Below are positions 38,401 through 52,300 of a DNA stretch of 64,000 nucleotides, piece after piece. Below the pieces are notes generated by a model, which was not told the DNA's origin, made no database searches, and worked only from the letters and a program-made list of their open reading frames with translations. Origin of the DNA: Steromphala cineraria (taxonomy: Eukaryota; Mollusca; Gastropoda; Trochida; Trochidae); assembly GCA_916613615.1 (NCBI GenBank), contig OU744724.1:25902171-25966170 (forward strand), given 5' to 3'. Made by a program: the position numbers and the translations under genes. How positions within the stretch are numbered: the stretch's first letter is position 1; each line of letters opens with the position of its first letter.

Positions 38401-41400
38401 GTTTATGCTGTTAAGGTTTGTGCTGTGTATGATTGATACAGATAAGATCATGTCACCAACACATTAAGGTTTACGAAACCCGGAAATGATGGCTAAGCGC
38501 GATATTTTCAGTAGTTTGATGGACTTAACATACACCAACTTGAGGAAAATATCTATTAATATGCATACAGATCAGTGTTCAACATGACAATATTTTAATA
38601 CGTTATCAGTAATACTATATGAAGTTCAAAATAACCTCGTCCAAAAAGGAAGATTACATTACCATTTGCGAGGCTTTGCCGAGTAGAATTTAAGTCTATA
38701 ACTGCAGGGAGGCGGGTAAAATACGTGACTTATACTCCAGAGGACTTCTAAGAAACGGTTAAAATGAGATACTTCAGTCGCATTGTAAAACTCATCTGAT
38801 AAGAAACTTTAGCCAAACTAGGAATAATTTCATATATACACAGATAACGTATTTAAGCACTCCCTATTTTGCTTGCAAAAATGCTATTGGAATATTTTAA
38901 TTGATTTGAACTATTGACCACTCTGAATATAAACATTCCTTTATTTATTGACTATTCAATTGAAACAAAAAAAAACAATATGCAAAAATAATGAAAATAT
39001 GAGGAAAAATGTGATGGCACCCAAATTTGGCCAAAACAACTATGGTCATTTGGGAGAAACTACATTTTTAACTTAAAAATAACAATTTTGATCCCCATTT
39101 GATGACTTCATACACAAAAATGGTTTTTATAATGCATGATAAGAGGCTAGCAGCAAATTGAATTTTCGGTCATTTGTAATTGTAAACATGCCTACAATCT
39201 TAATATCTGAGAGTAAATTCGAGTTTCTTTGGATTGAATTTGTTAATCCAACACTATTTCTGCCTTAAGATGAGTGAGAATGTTTAACAGTCGCCAGTTT
39301 TTTATTTGTGCAGTCTTTTGATAGATTTTTGATTTCGAAGGTTCATAGTGCTTTAAAGGGGCAGTAGCACGTTTTTAGGGGGAATATAAGGTGATGTCAG
39401 GAAAATAAAAATTAATGGTTCCAATTGAAAGACAATGTATTTAAACTAAATGGAGCAGTAATAATTCAAATATTTAACGTAAAGTTTAACCATGCGATTC
39501 CCTTTTCTTACAGAAAATGAATTAAAGGTGTTCACACAAAAATGGCCGCCTATGTATTTTATGTGAATCTTCATACTTTGTCCTCCGACTATGGATAATT
39601 GACTTGTGTAATGAAATTTTTGACACTGTCAAAATAATACATTTAACATTAACTTACCATTATCACTGAAAATTTTAAAATATAAAATTGTCAAAAAACG
39701 TGCTACTGCCCCTTTAACGACTAACTTTTCCTATGAGGTCATATACTGTAAAGTAATCACTTCAGTCAAAATAATGATAATTATCACAATACAGAAAAAT
39801 ATTGACATTCATTTTTAATCATTTGGTAACTTGGATTTTGGTTTAAAAGTACCAAGCTGTTATAAAACAGTTATAAAGAGACAGTGAAACGTTACTCCTG
39901 TGAAGTTTTCCTTTCTAAAATGCTAGATAGTCATTGTATTGAACATCTCAAACTGCTTGCCTGTCAATGTGTACTGTAGATTATCAGAACTGTTTTTCTG
40001 TTTAAATTTTTGTGTGTGTTATATATATTAAGCATATAACGTATCAAGATCATTAGTAATTAGAGCCTTACGAGAATCCTCTTTCATTGTATCAATCTGT
40101 AAACTTGATAACGTATGATGTATACAGTTTTATATGGTATATACCTTATCATTAACCCCTGCCGTACCATAAGTAGTTTTGCGTAAGTATACCGAGCACT
40201 CGGGGCCACGAGCCTATAACATGTTTAGTCTGCGTGCGCGATTCACGCAATAAATGTTTGAATAAGTAACACTATTAAAATTAGATCGAATACAGTCACA
40301 TTCATGAATGGTATTATTTTCGATTTCCTATATGAGAGTGACTATAACATATAAACCTGCTATCTTTCTGGATTTTTGTTTATATTTTCACATTGCAATG
40401 TGCTTAAACCAGATATCTCAAAGTCTCAGTTTTGCCAGTCAATTACTTATGCAAACCAGGCAAATATTGCAAGAATGCAGAAATTGCATGTGCTTTACGT
40501 CATCACGTTTGGGAATGACGTTATCCAACACAATGGGAGGGGTAGACAAATATTGAGAGCTTAAAGGTGCGCACAAATGTAAACATTGCTAAAAGGTCAG
40601 ACGAAAGATTAATGCATTTGATGAACTATTTTTTTTCGTACGGATAAATATTTACCATGAAAACCTGAACCGCACGAAGTTGATACTATCTAAAATTGTT
40701 TCAAAGAAAAGTTGAACAAAACACCCTTGAACAAAAACACGGAACAGGGGCAATAAATATGTAATAATATTAATTTGCATGCTTATCATTTTCGAACTCA
40801 ATTGATACATAGAAGACACATACCAAATTTGGTGATCCTATCTTAAAAAGATGTCCTTGTTAAATCGATACTTACTCAATTCCGGGCACTTTATCCAGAA
40901 TTTCTTTCATTTTCACCGAAATGTTTAGTGCATGCGCACAGTCACGTTCGTGTTTAAAGCCCGGAAGTCCGAAGATGACCAAGAATGTACATCCCTGGTA
41001 ATAAAACAAAAACTGTAATGGAAACAATGTTAAAATACAATGAACCCAAATGATTCTTATGATCTAATAATTAAGTCAACAAACGTAACATGTTTTCTGA
41101 ATTTTCGATTTAAAAAAAAAATAACCCCTTACTTCAGCGTATGTGTATCCACGAAGCTACGTCAATACCCAAATATCATTCACATCAAATGAAATGAATT
41201 GCTAGTTGTTACATAGAACGAGTCAATATGTTCAGGTCAACTCAAACAATAATGACAGAACTTTGGTGAACGGACGATTGAGTTTTACTTGAACAATGTT
41301 TGCAGAAATTGAGTGAGATGATGGTTTTGTTTTACTCCAACAATAATAACCCGTTTGAGTTTTACTCGAACAATACTAGCAGAACCAGGGTGGAGAGGAC

Positions 41401-44400
41401 GGTTGGGTTTTACTCGAACAACATTGACCAGGTTGAGGTTTACTCGAACACATTTGGCAGATCCCGGATGAGAGGACGGTTGAGATATTTAAATCCTTGC
41501 ATCCTTTCAGAACTAGGCAAAACAACTTTGCCTGGAAACTGTAGCAGCGGTTTTACACTTAGGTGAAGCATACTCCATGACCACGTAAAAATTATGATCA
41601 TAAGCAGATAATAGTGTACATCTGCGTACTTTAATTTTGATCACTTACATGCATATTCTCGTGCAAATATCATGTCATTAGCAGCCCCGTCTAAGGACGG
41701 GGCTGCTATCAGTTTTTGTGAAGTTTCCATCGCCGCCGCCGCCGCCGCCGCCGCACTCGTACTACTAGCTATAACTTTTTTCCACTAAGCTTTCCAGAAC
41801 TCTTATTCATACCTTACTACTCATACCTTGGGGGAACGATTTTGACACTTTCACTTTCAAGGTCAAAGGTCAAGGTCACGAGCTATGTATTCACTCTAAG
41901 AATTCCTTGTAAACGCGATAACTTGAAAAGTTTTTGTGCTATGAAGCTCTAACTTGGTATATATCATCCTTGGAAAAGTAAAAAATTTTGAAAAGGTTTT
42001 GGCTACAATCCGTCAAAGGTCAAGGTCACAGCAAGGTCATGACGTAAGCATATTTTAGCGAAAATGCTTTATTTTAACTATGAACACTTTTAATCAATAC
42101 ATGATTGTTATACTCAATAAAAAGTGTTCAATGATTGTGTGACCTTGAAGGTCAAAGGTCAAGGTCATGAGATATGAGTTATTATAAAATGCACTAAATT
42201 GGGGTATAACTTTATCCCATTTAGCTTTTAAGAACCCATGAACATGTCTTAATGTTAATACTTCCAGGGACTCATTATGACATGTTCACTTTCAAGTTCA
42301 AAGGTCAAGGTCACGAGTTATAAAATCACCACAAAATTCTTTGTAAACAAGGTAACTTGAAAAGTTTTTGTGCTATGAAGCTCTAACTTGGTATATATCA
42401 TCCTTGGAAAAGTAAAAAATTTTGAAAAGGTTTCGGCTACAATCTGTCAAAGGTCAAGGTCACAGCAAGGTCATGACTTAAGCATGGTTTAGCGAAAATG
42501 CTTAATTTTAACTATGATCACTTTTAATCAATACATGATTGTTATACTCGATAAAAAGTGTTCAATTATTGTGTGACCTTGAAGGTCAAAGGTCAAGGTC
42601 ATGAGATATGAGTTATTGCAATTCCTTGTAAACACAATAACTTGAAAAGTTTTTGTGCTATGAAGTTTAGATTTTGTATATATTATCTCTTGAGAAGTAC
42701 ATCATTTTCAAAAATTTTGGGTACGAACTGTCGAAGGTCAAGGTAACAGCAAGGTCAACATATATGGAGAAAATGGATTAATTTAATTTTTAACACTTTA
42801 TTTCATTACAATAATGTTATACTCAATGAAATATGTTCATTGATTGTGTGACCTTGAGTGTCAAAGGTCAAGGTCACGAGAAAATTCCCAATTTGGTGAG
42901 GCCTGTAAAAGGCGGAACAGGGTAAGGCGAAATTAACCCAAAGTTCCGGGGCTGCTCTGCTTTTGCGGTATCCCGCAAACGCTAATCTAGTTTGAAATGT
43001 TTTCCAGATATTCTAGCATTGCACAAACGAAACAGATAATGATAATAATAATACTAGTACATTTAAATAGCGCATATATCTATGCACATTGGATGGTCAA
43101 AGCCCTGAGTGACATATTACCCCTGGTCAACGAGTACAGAACAATTCACTAAGGAGAATACAACCGGTCGCCTGTCAGGCGCTCGAGGTTCAAATTCAGA
43201 TTACCATCGTATCATACCAGGTACCCAATTACTGCTGGGTTGACAGGGGCAAACTTCGAACTAAGTCATTTACCTAGGGTAACACCACAAGTTTGTCAAT
43301 TCATATCTCAGTGTGGGGCAGGGAATCAACCCTTCCAACTCTCAGATTATTCAGTATTATTGCATACGTTAAGATTCAATTTCGTATGTCATATCAAACA
43401 GTTAACCGTAAGAATTTTGGCAAGACAGTGTAGTCACCAGTGGTCGAAATTTCGAAAACGCTTTTCTTAATACAATCCTTCATAAGTTAACAACAGCTTA
43501 AGGCATAATTCATATTTTTTTCCTTTGCACTAATTAATGTAATGGCGCTGCGTGCATGACAAGTCGCTGAATTAGCTCGCTCACAAAACCGGTAATTTAA
43601 GACAAATATAATGTCCCAAAAGAAAAACCATAGAGGCAAGCAACACACAGACCCCTCTAATACTCATTCTGTACAAGAAGACGGTGTCCAAACTAGAGCA
43701 AAGACAGGGTCCGAAAAGTCACTAGGTCCGCTCGGAGACGGGAACACGCCGCCCGCCATGACATCGCTCGACTCGGACTCCGATTTGAAAAACTACATTG
43801 ATAAAGCGCTAAAGGGCCAGACTGCTGAACTAATAGTAAAAATGGACGGGATGTCTACCGATATTAAACAATTAAATGAAAAAACTTCGGACATCCTTGC
43901 TTCGGTTTATCAAAACGCTGAACGAATAGAGCAGAACACTGACGATATTCAACATTTGAAAGCGGAGATAGCTGCCTTGAAAACGGATTTCGAACGAAAG
44001 CTCCTTACGCAAGAACTTTATTCAAGAAAGTGCAACCTCTTGATATATGGGATTCACGACAGCAAGGACCCACTGGAGGCGACCAAGGAGCTTTTCGAAG
44101 CACTCGGCGTGAGTAACGTTCACTCAATGTTATTTACAAATGTGCATCGCCTTCCGCGCACAAGCACAGACCCGACAAACTTCAGGCCGAATATGCCGAA
44201 GCCCATCGTAGTAAAGTTTGTAAAAGCAGCCGACAGACAGCTCGTCTTCAATGCCGCTATCAAAGGCTCCTCCTACTTGAGGGAACACAAATGCAGTGTC
44301 CGCACGGATCTACCCGTAGCTTTGAAAAAGCTACGTGGACGCCTTGCAAATAAAGCTTATGAATTGAGAAAATCAAAGAAAGTCCAGACAAGAATACAAG

Positions 44401-47400
44401 AAAGAGGCATTGAGGTATTTTTGGAGATCAGAAACAACGCCCAGGACAAATGGAGGAAGATCGGCCTTGATGAAAACATCTAAGATTGTGATTCTGTCCG
44501 ATAGTGGAAGATTTTGTTTAGAGCGACTCCAGATGACCCTAGCACTGAGAGGGTTAAGAATTAACAGTAAAATATCAAATTCATTTGTTTTCGAGTCCCT
44601 TCTGATTTGATGTTGTCTCATTTTCAGGGAATGATTTCTTTAAATTGGACATTTGTTAACATTTTCTTAGTGTGAAGGATGAAATATATCATTAAAAGCA
44701 ATATTGACGTGGGCACAGCTTGAAAAAGTTTGTTATGTAAACAAACTGCACACGTGTGATACTATAATTAGATATTCACTGCGGACCTAACCGGATGTGC
44801 TTCATACAGGATGTTGACATGAACAGACGAAATGTGAGTTGCTGGCGTATTCGTCATATATGTATTGTCGAGACTGACTTGATTTAAGTTACTTTCTTAA
44901 TGCTAAATAATGTTTATCTTGACGACAAAAAACAAACAAACCCGCAAGTACGAAATTAACTAGCGCTCTCTCGATTGCTGTCGATTGTATGGTCGTTACC
45001 TTTTGCCAGTTTTTGGTTTGTGTTTGTTTTTGTCAACACTGATTATTTTTCACGTTGTTTGTCTACTCCCTGAAAATCCCTAAACACTTTTTGTTTAAAG
45101 ACATTTACCGGTTTTGTTGGAACATAGCGACAGTACGTCGCCTCTTCCTTGTTTTTATTTATTTTTCTTTTTTTTAATATCCTTTTTTATAATTGAAAAC
45201 ACATGTTCCCATATCTTATATGCAACAAATTCATCTTACAGAATATTACTCTTTGATTTGCCATTAACGCCAATTAAACTATGTCAGTTTTTGCAGCTTC
45301 CTTCACCCAAAGATTATAACAATATCTCTACTTTCCCTGTTAAGGATAATGGGTAATATAAAAAAGATAAAAATGATATCTGCCAATTGCAGAGGATTAG
45401 CTGATAAGAATAAAAGGAAAGAAGTTATGCATATATATAGAAAAAAAGGGTATTCAATTATCTGTTTACAAGATATTCATTTGGCAAAGGAGGATGTCAA
45501 CATAATGAAAAATGAATGGGGGTTGCAATGTTTAATTGCACCATTTAGATCTAATGCCAGAGGGGTAGCTATTCTATTCAGTAATAATGTTGATGTTGAG
45601 ATTCACCAAACTCTAGATGATGAATGTGGTAATTATATAATTGCAGACATAACAGTAGAAGGAAAAAGATTCACCCTTACAAATATCTATGGTCCAAATA
45701 GTGATGACCCAAACTTCTATGTTAAACTTTTCGATGATATTTCTAAATTTGATAATGAATCAATAGCAATTGTTGGTGATTGGAATTTGGTTATTGATCC
45801 CACGTTGGATTTAGAAAATTATAAAAACATAAACAATCCAAAAGCCAGAAACATAGTTCTAGATAAAATAGAATCTTTCGATCTAGTTGATATTTGGAGA
45901 GAACAAAATGATCATTTGAGAAAATTCACTTGGTGGAAGAAAAATCCAAGACAGCAAGCTAGATTGGACTTCGTCTTGATATCGAGGGACCTTTTTAATA
46001 TCGCCCTTGATGCAGACATCATACCTGGCTATAAATCAGACCACTCTGCTGTAACGTTTACATTTTCAAATACATTAAATCAGGAAAGAGGGAAAGGATA
46101 TTGGAAGTTTAACACTTCTTTACTTTTACAAAAGGATTATACTGATTTAGTTAAATTAATTCTGAGGGAGACAATAGATGAATATGCTGACACAGATGAA
46201 AATACCAATGACCCAGAAGTTAAACTCAAGATTAATGACAGTCTATTTTTAGAAACTTTTCTAATGAAAGTCAGGGGAAAATCAATTTCATACTCTTCCT
46301 ATTTGAAAAAGAAAACAAAAGATAAGACATCTGATCTAGAAACACAGATTAAAGATTATGAGAATGCAATAAGAAAAGACTTTCAAAATATAGATGAATC
46401 TCTACTTGCTGATCTATCAAAGGCTAAACTAGAACTACAACAAATTAAAGAACTTGAAATAAGAGGAATTCAGATCAGAAACAGGGTTCTATGGTATGAA
46501 GAGGGAGAGAAGCCAACAAAATACTTTTGTAATTTGGAAAATAGAAATTATGTAAGTAAATCAATAAACAAGATAATAACGGATAGGAATGAGGAAATTA
46601 CAGATGGTGATTTAATCTTAGCTGAACTTAAATCTTTTTACAAAAAACTTTATGCATCTGACAGAAACTTTGATAATGAAGATAAATTACATAGTGTCAA
46701 AACCCCAATCTTAAGTGAACAAATGAGAGAATACCTGGATAGAGAACTGGACATAAATGAAATTGCATTAGCAGTTAAAAACATGAAAAACAACAAAACA
46801 CCAGGATTAGATGGATTTCCAATTGATTTTTTTAAATTTTTCTGGAAAGAACTTAAGACTTGGATTTTCAGATTTATTAAGGATGTTTTTAATAATAATA
46901 AGATGTCTCTTACCATGAAGAGGGGTGTTATCACCTGCATTCCAAAAGCTAATCAAATAAGAACATCATTGAAGAACTGGAGACCAATTACTTTATTGAA
47001 CGCTCTTTATAAAATTATCAGTGTTTGTATCTCAAACCGCTTAAAAACTACCTTGGATTCTCTTATACATGGTGATCAGACTGGATTTATACCGGGTAGG
47101 ACCTTAAGTGAAAATACAAGACTGCTATATGATATCATGTTTGAAACAAAGCAAAGAGGTATTCCTGGATTGTTAGTACTCATTGACTTTGAGAAAGCTT
47201 TTGACACTGTTTCTAAAGATTTTATTAATTCTGTTTTAAATAAATTTGGCTTTGGTCCGCAAATTATAGGTTGGATAAATTTATTGACCTATAATACAAC
47301 CTCAAGTGTTATTCAAAATGGACATATTTCAGATTTCTTTCTAAATGAGCGAGGTTGTAGGCAAGGAGATCCCATATCACCATATCTCTTTCTTTTTGTA

Positions 47401-49266
47401 GCTGAAATCCTTGGTTGCATGATTAGACAAAATGATAGAATTAAAGGAATTGTACTTGATGATAAAGAATATAAATTAGGACAATATGCAGATGATACTG
47501 AACTTCTTTTGGATGGATCAGATGAATCTCTATATGCAGCTATTGACACACTTAATACCTTTTACAATATGTCAGGACTAAGGATAAACATAGATAAGAC
47601 AAAAGCTATATGGATTGGTTCTAAGGCAGGTAGTAGAGATATAATATGTAAAGATCTGGACATACAATGGCAAACTAATGAATTTAAAGTTTTGGGAATA
47701 ACATTCACTCCGGATTTGAAAGACTTATGGGTTATCAACACTAGAAAAAGACTCGAGGAAATCAATAGATTGCTTGCAACATGGAGGAAAAGACAATTGA
47801 CACTTATTGGAAAAATTACGGTAATAAAAACATTGGCCCTTTCAAAATTGGTACACATTTTCAGCACTCTGCCTAATCCTCCTGATTCATTTATTTCATC
47901 CCTTGAGAAAACTTTCTTTAAATTCATTTGGAATGATAAAACAGATAAAATAAAAAGGAGTACTATGAAAAGGGAATTTAAGGAAGGAGGTTTGCGCATG
48001 ATTGACATAAAATCTTTTGTAGCGGCCATGAAACTATCCTCATTGAGACTCTACTTAAAGAAATCAAATGTAAGTAATCCATGCAATTTTCCATTAAAGG
48101 ATATACTGAATTATGGTGCATATTTCCATAATATTGTTAAAATAGACAACCCCTTTTGGAATGATGTCTTGATAGCCTGGAAATCATATTGTATTAAGAC
48201 TTCAATAGAAGATAACAACTTAAATGAAATCTTATCCCAACCGTTATGGTTGAACCATAACTTTAAAAACCCGAACCACTACATTAAACTATGGGCTAAG
48301 AAAGGAATTCTTACAGTAAGAGATCTATATGGAGAACATGGCCTACTCTCCTTTGCAGATTTAAAAAAAAAATACCAGATAAGTGGTACATACTTAGATC
48401 TTGATTACATCTTCCATATATTACCTAAAGCATGGAAGGACACCTTAATAGGATTTAATATTTTAGATAGAAAAGATTTTATCAGTACTTTACAAAAAGA
48501 CTTTCAGACTTTGACAAAGGGCTCAAGAAGATTTTATGATAAGCTTATGACTGAGAATGCTAAGCTGCCAGTATGCCAAAAATGGGAAAAACTTTTTGAA
48601 AATGATGACTTTGAATGGCAGAAGCTCTTTACTTATTATAGAAAAAACATTCAGGATGTCAAACTTCAGGACTTTCAGTTTAAGTTTTTGCATGGAATTA
48701 TATATACTAAAAAAGAGCTTTTGCGTATGAAATTAATTGATAATGCAATATGCTCCTTCTGCAAGGATGCTAATGAAAATATATGTCATGGATATTGGGA
48801 ATGTGAGGAAACTACAATTTTTTGGAACCACCTTCAGGATTGGGTTAGTAGATTTATTGATGATTTCAATCTGACTAAATACTTGGTTTGGTTTGGTCCA
48901 CTCAATGAAAACTCTCTACTTCATCACATAATTTTATCTGCCAAAAGACATATATACATTTGCTCTTTGAAAAATAATATTCCAAATCTGAAGAATTTTA
49001 TAAAGATATTAAATGACATATTCACAATAGAAAGATTCATATCTAAAAGAAATAATACTTCTGACAAATTTTCCAAAAAGTGGTTACCTTTATTTCCAGT
49101 TTTTGAATCATAATTGACATCTATGTACTTGTTGTGACTGATTGATTATATTATTTCTCTGTTGACCTGTTGTCTAGAATCCCGAATTGTATAACATTCT
49201 GAGAGGATGTTTTAAATCTTTATGTATAACTACAATGTTTACTATTGTATATATGGATTGGGAACA

Positions 49267-49312
<46 letters not shown>

Positions 49313-52300
49313 GTAATGATGCTGATTATTTGGTCACCGAGTCAATACGGAACATTAAAACGACAATTAAGAAAATCGAAATTTCAGAATTATTACCCAA
49401 TCTGTCTATTTATCATACCAAACTTTGAAATTCTGCACCAGTGATCAGACAATCCCAAAATGTAGTTTGAGATGGCTATTAAACACATGGACTACCGGTG
49501 ATCCCTTGTCATTGCTGCTGTATTTATTTGATTGACGTCCAAACCCAAATTACATGATATCTGAACAAACATTCACTGGCAAGTGAACGAACTGAAGGTA
49601 CGCAGCTGGAAATAGAATAGGAGACCGATATTGCAAATTTCTTCATCAAGAACTAACCTTATCGAAGAGGAAGATCTTGTTGAGACAGCCGTGCACGAGT
49701 TTGATGTTGGAGAAGACGATGTTGAAGATCTGCTGGAGGAGTTGGGTGCTGTCCCGGGCGTCCTCCAGCACCAGGTTACAGAACACGATGGACACCTGTC
49801 TCATCTCAGACAGGTACTCCAGGGGCTGGTTGTCGTCCAACTGGGGAGGGGGGTTGGTACAGGATAAGATCAATAGATAACGAGAAGCAGACGATCTCAA
49901 AGGGCTGGTTGTCGTCCAACTGGGGAGGGGGGTTGCATGTACAGGATAAGAACAATAGATAACGAGAAGCAGACGATCTCAAGGGGCTGGTTGTCGTCCA
50001 ACTGGGGAGGGGGGTTGGTACAGGATAAGAACAATAGATAACGAGAAGCAGACGATCTCAAGGGGTTGGTTGTCGTCCAACTGGGGAGGGGGGTTGGTAC
50101 AGGATAAGAACAATAGATAACGAGAAGCAGACGATCTCAAAGGGCTGGTTGTCGTCCAACTGGGGAGGGGGATTGGTATAGGATAAGAACAATAGATAAC
50201 GAGAAGCAGACGATCTCAAGGGGCTGGTTGTCGTCCAACTGGGGAGGGGGATTGGTACAGGATAAGAACAATAGCTAAGGAGAAGCAGACGATCTCAAGG
50301 GGTTGGTTGTCGTCCAACTGGGGAGGGGGATTGGTACAGGATAAGAACAATAGATAACGAGAAGCAGTTGATCTCAAGGGGTTGGTTGTCGTCCAACTGG
50401 GGAGGGGGATTGGTACAGGATATATAGTTTAATTTTAGCTTCGATACTGTCCTGAATCCTCTTTTAACCAGACGGATACAGGATAAAACGATAATAACGA
50501 ATAGCAGAGAACGACAGATTTTCTTTCCCTAAGTTATATCAATTTCTCGAGCTTGGGCGAGAGAATAACACAATTAATTAGTGTCGCCTAACTGGGGAGG
50601 AGCAGGCATAGGATATATAGTTTGACTTTTGACTTTTTCGATACGATCCCAAATCCTCTTTTATTTCGAGCAAGTGCGAGGACCAAATACAAACATTTTT
50701 ATTAATCGTATCTTTACATGATACGATTTCTAAAGTAATTTCCTCTTTAATATCGAAACAATATATATATCAAATCCTTTACGCTTGATCTATGTGGGAC
50801 ACGCATGGCCTTATTTGGAGTCTTGCAAATATACATGTACATGACAAGGATATAGTTCAAACAAGTTTAAAATGTTTGATATTTTGTTGCTGTTTTTATA
50901 TTTTGTCTCAAAAATCATAAGAACCATTAGTTCCGTTATTACCCCCGCTTTCTCTAAGCTAACTCACCTTCTTCAGTACGGGCGACAAAACGTAAAGTCT
51001 CAGTGTCTCTTCTAGCCTCAGTGCTGTTACCGTCTTCACAACGTTCCGCACTGAAAATAGTTCCCAAAATTTTTTCATCGGGTAAATAGGCCTATATATT
51101 TTATATAAGGAGAGTTGGTTTCTCACGTGAATAAAGGTTGTATTTTGGAAAGAGTAAACATCAGATGGTTCAGACTGAATCAATCTTCTTTAATACGATG
51201 AATTCATTTCGAAAGAAATCAATCTGCTTGAATGTGTTTTACTCATGGCTCATTATTCCAATGATGTTTACACTCAGGGGCAAAAGAAACGATACCTTAT
51301 ACAGTGCATGATAGGCTTATTTCATGTCTTCAGCCACCAACTGAACTAAGTGTTTATCTGATAACGCTTTCCAAAAACAAGCCTTTCTCCCTAACTAGAC
51401 GAGATAGGATAGTGAAAATGGCCCTTTTAAGTGTAGTTAAACCAACTTACAGACAAAATGCGTGAACAAATTAATTTCTATCAAGGTTATTTATATTGAT
51501 AACACCTTACATTTATATAATGTGTACAATTCATAATGTTTGTATTCGAATTCGAAAGAATATGACCAAAAATAACATTGAAAATCTGTTTTAGGACACA
51601 TCGTGCATTTGATTATTCATACAATTAAAAGTATCACACTCTGGTGTTGGAAATTGTGAGTAATTCTTCACAACTTGTGTGCCTATCACAAGGATTCGTA
51701 GTCGCATTTCATTGACGACAGGATTTTAATTTGTACTCTTTTGAGTTTATATTGGCATCATTTCGTTTGCCCCATGGGGGTATTCAGTTGTTAATGTACT
51801 TACGCTTGAAGACGCTCGACATAGTTTTCGCAGAGAAGCCAGCCTCGTGAGTGCTATGAGTAGGGCTGCTTTCTTTGCGCTCAGCGAGGTTGCTATTCGA
51901 CGGCGTCGACGTTTCCACCGACATCCGACGTTTAGGGGAAACCAAAAATCGGGTGGTCAATCCCATTGCGTTGAGAGAAAACCGCCTTTCTGTGAAATTG
52001 AGAAGATGACTACAGTTTACTCAAAGTTCAGTATGTATATTTGTTTCTGTAGGTATTACTCAAGAAAGGACTCTGATTCCCTTCATTTTCATCGTTTCTT
52101 TCGTACCATGCTCCGTTTCTGATCTGAGGATCGCTACAAAGGATCGTGTCATAAATTCCATCTATAGGAGGACCCCGATTGATTGAATACCCCTTTTGCT
52201 GAATAGTTATTATAGCTTTCTAGCATCGTCGCTTATTAGCTGAATAGCAAAATTGCTGACACTGCACGATCCCTATAGTGGCAAACATTCAAAAGTTGAA

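Larger units (their letters stand above)
43545..49307 (+). mobile_element. Full-length L1/Tx1-type LINE with poly(A) tail and target duplication
   Basis: A non-LTR retrotransposon in cyclase intron 8, antisense to that gene. It has ORF1 (43611-44483), an 865-bp inter-ORF segment, ORF2 (45349-49113), a short 3' UTR and a 39-base A tract (49269-49307). TTAATGTAATG flanks it at 43534-43544 and 49308-49318; the match extends to 17 bp if two transitions are allowed, in which case the element starts at 43551. Both frames are open, so the copy may be young and competent. Known mechanism: target-primed reverse transcription. Confidence 0.92.

Noticed and set aside
43175..43200. Possible tRNA gene (B-box-like GAGGTTCAAATTCAG)
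   Set aside because: No A box or acceptor stem pairing could be made; more likely a SINE or other repeat.
47562..48029. 155-residue minus-strand frame within the LINE
   Set aside because: Antisense shadow of ORF2.
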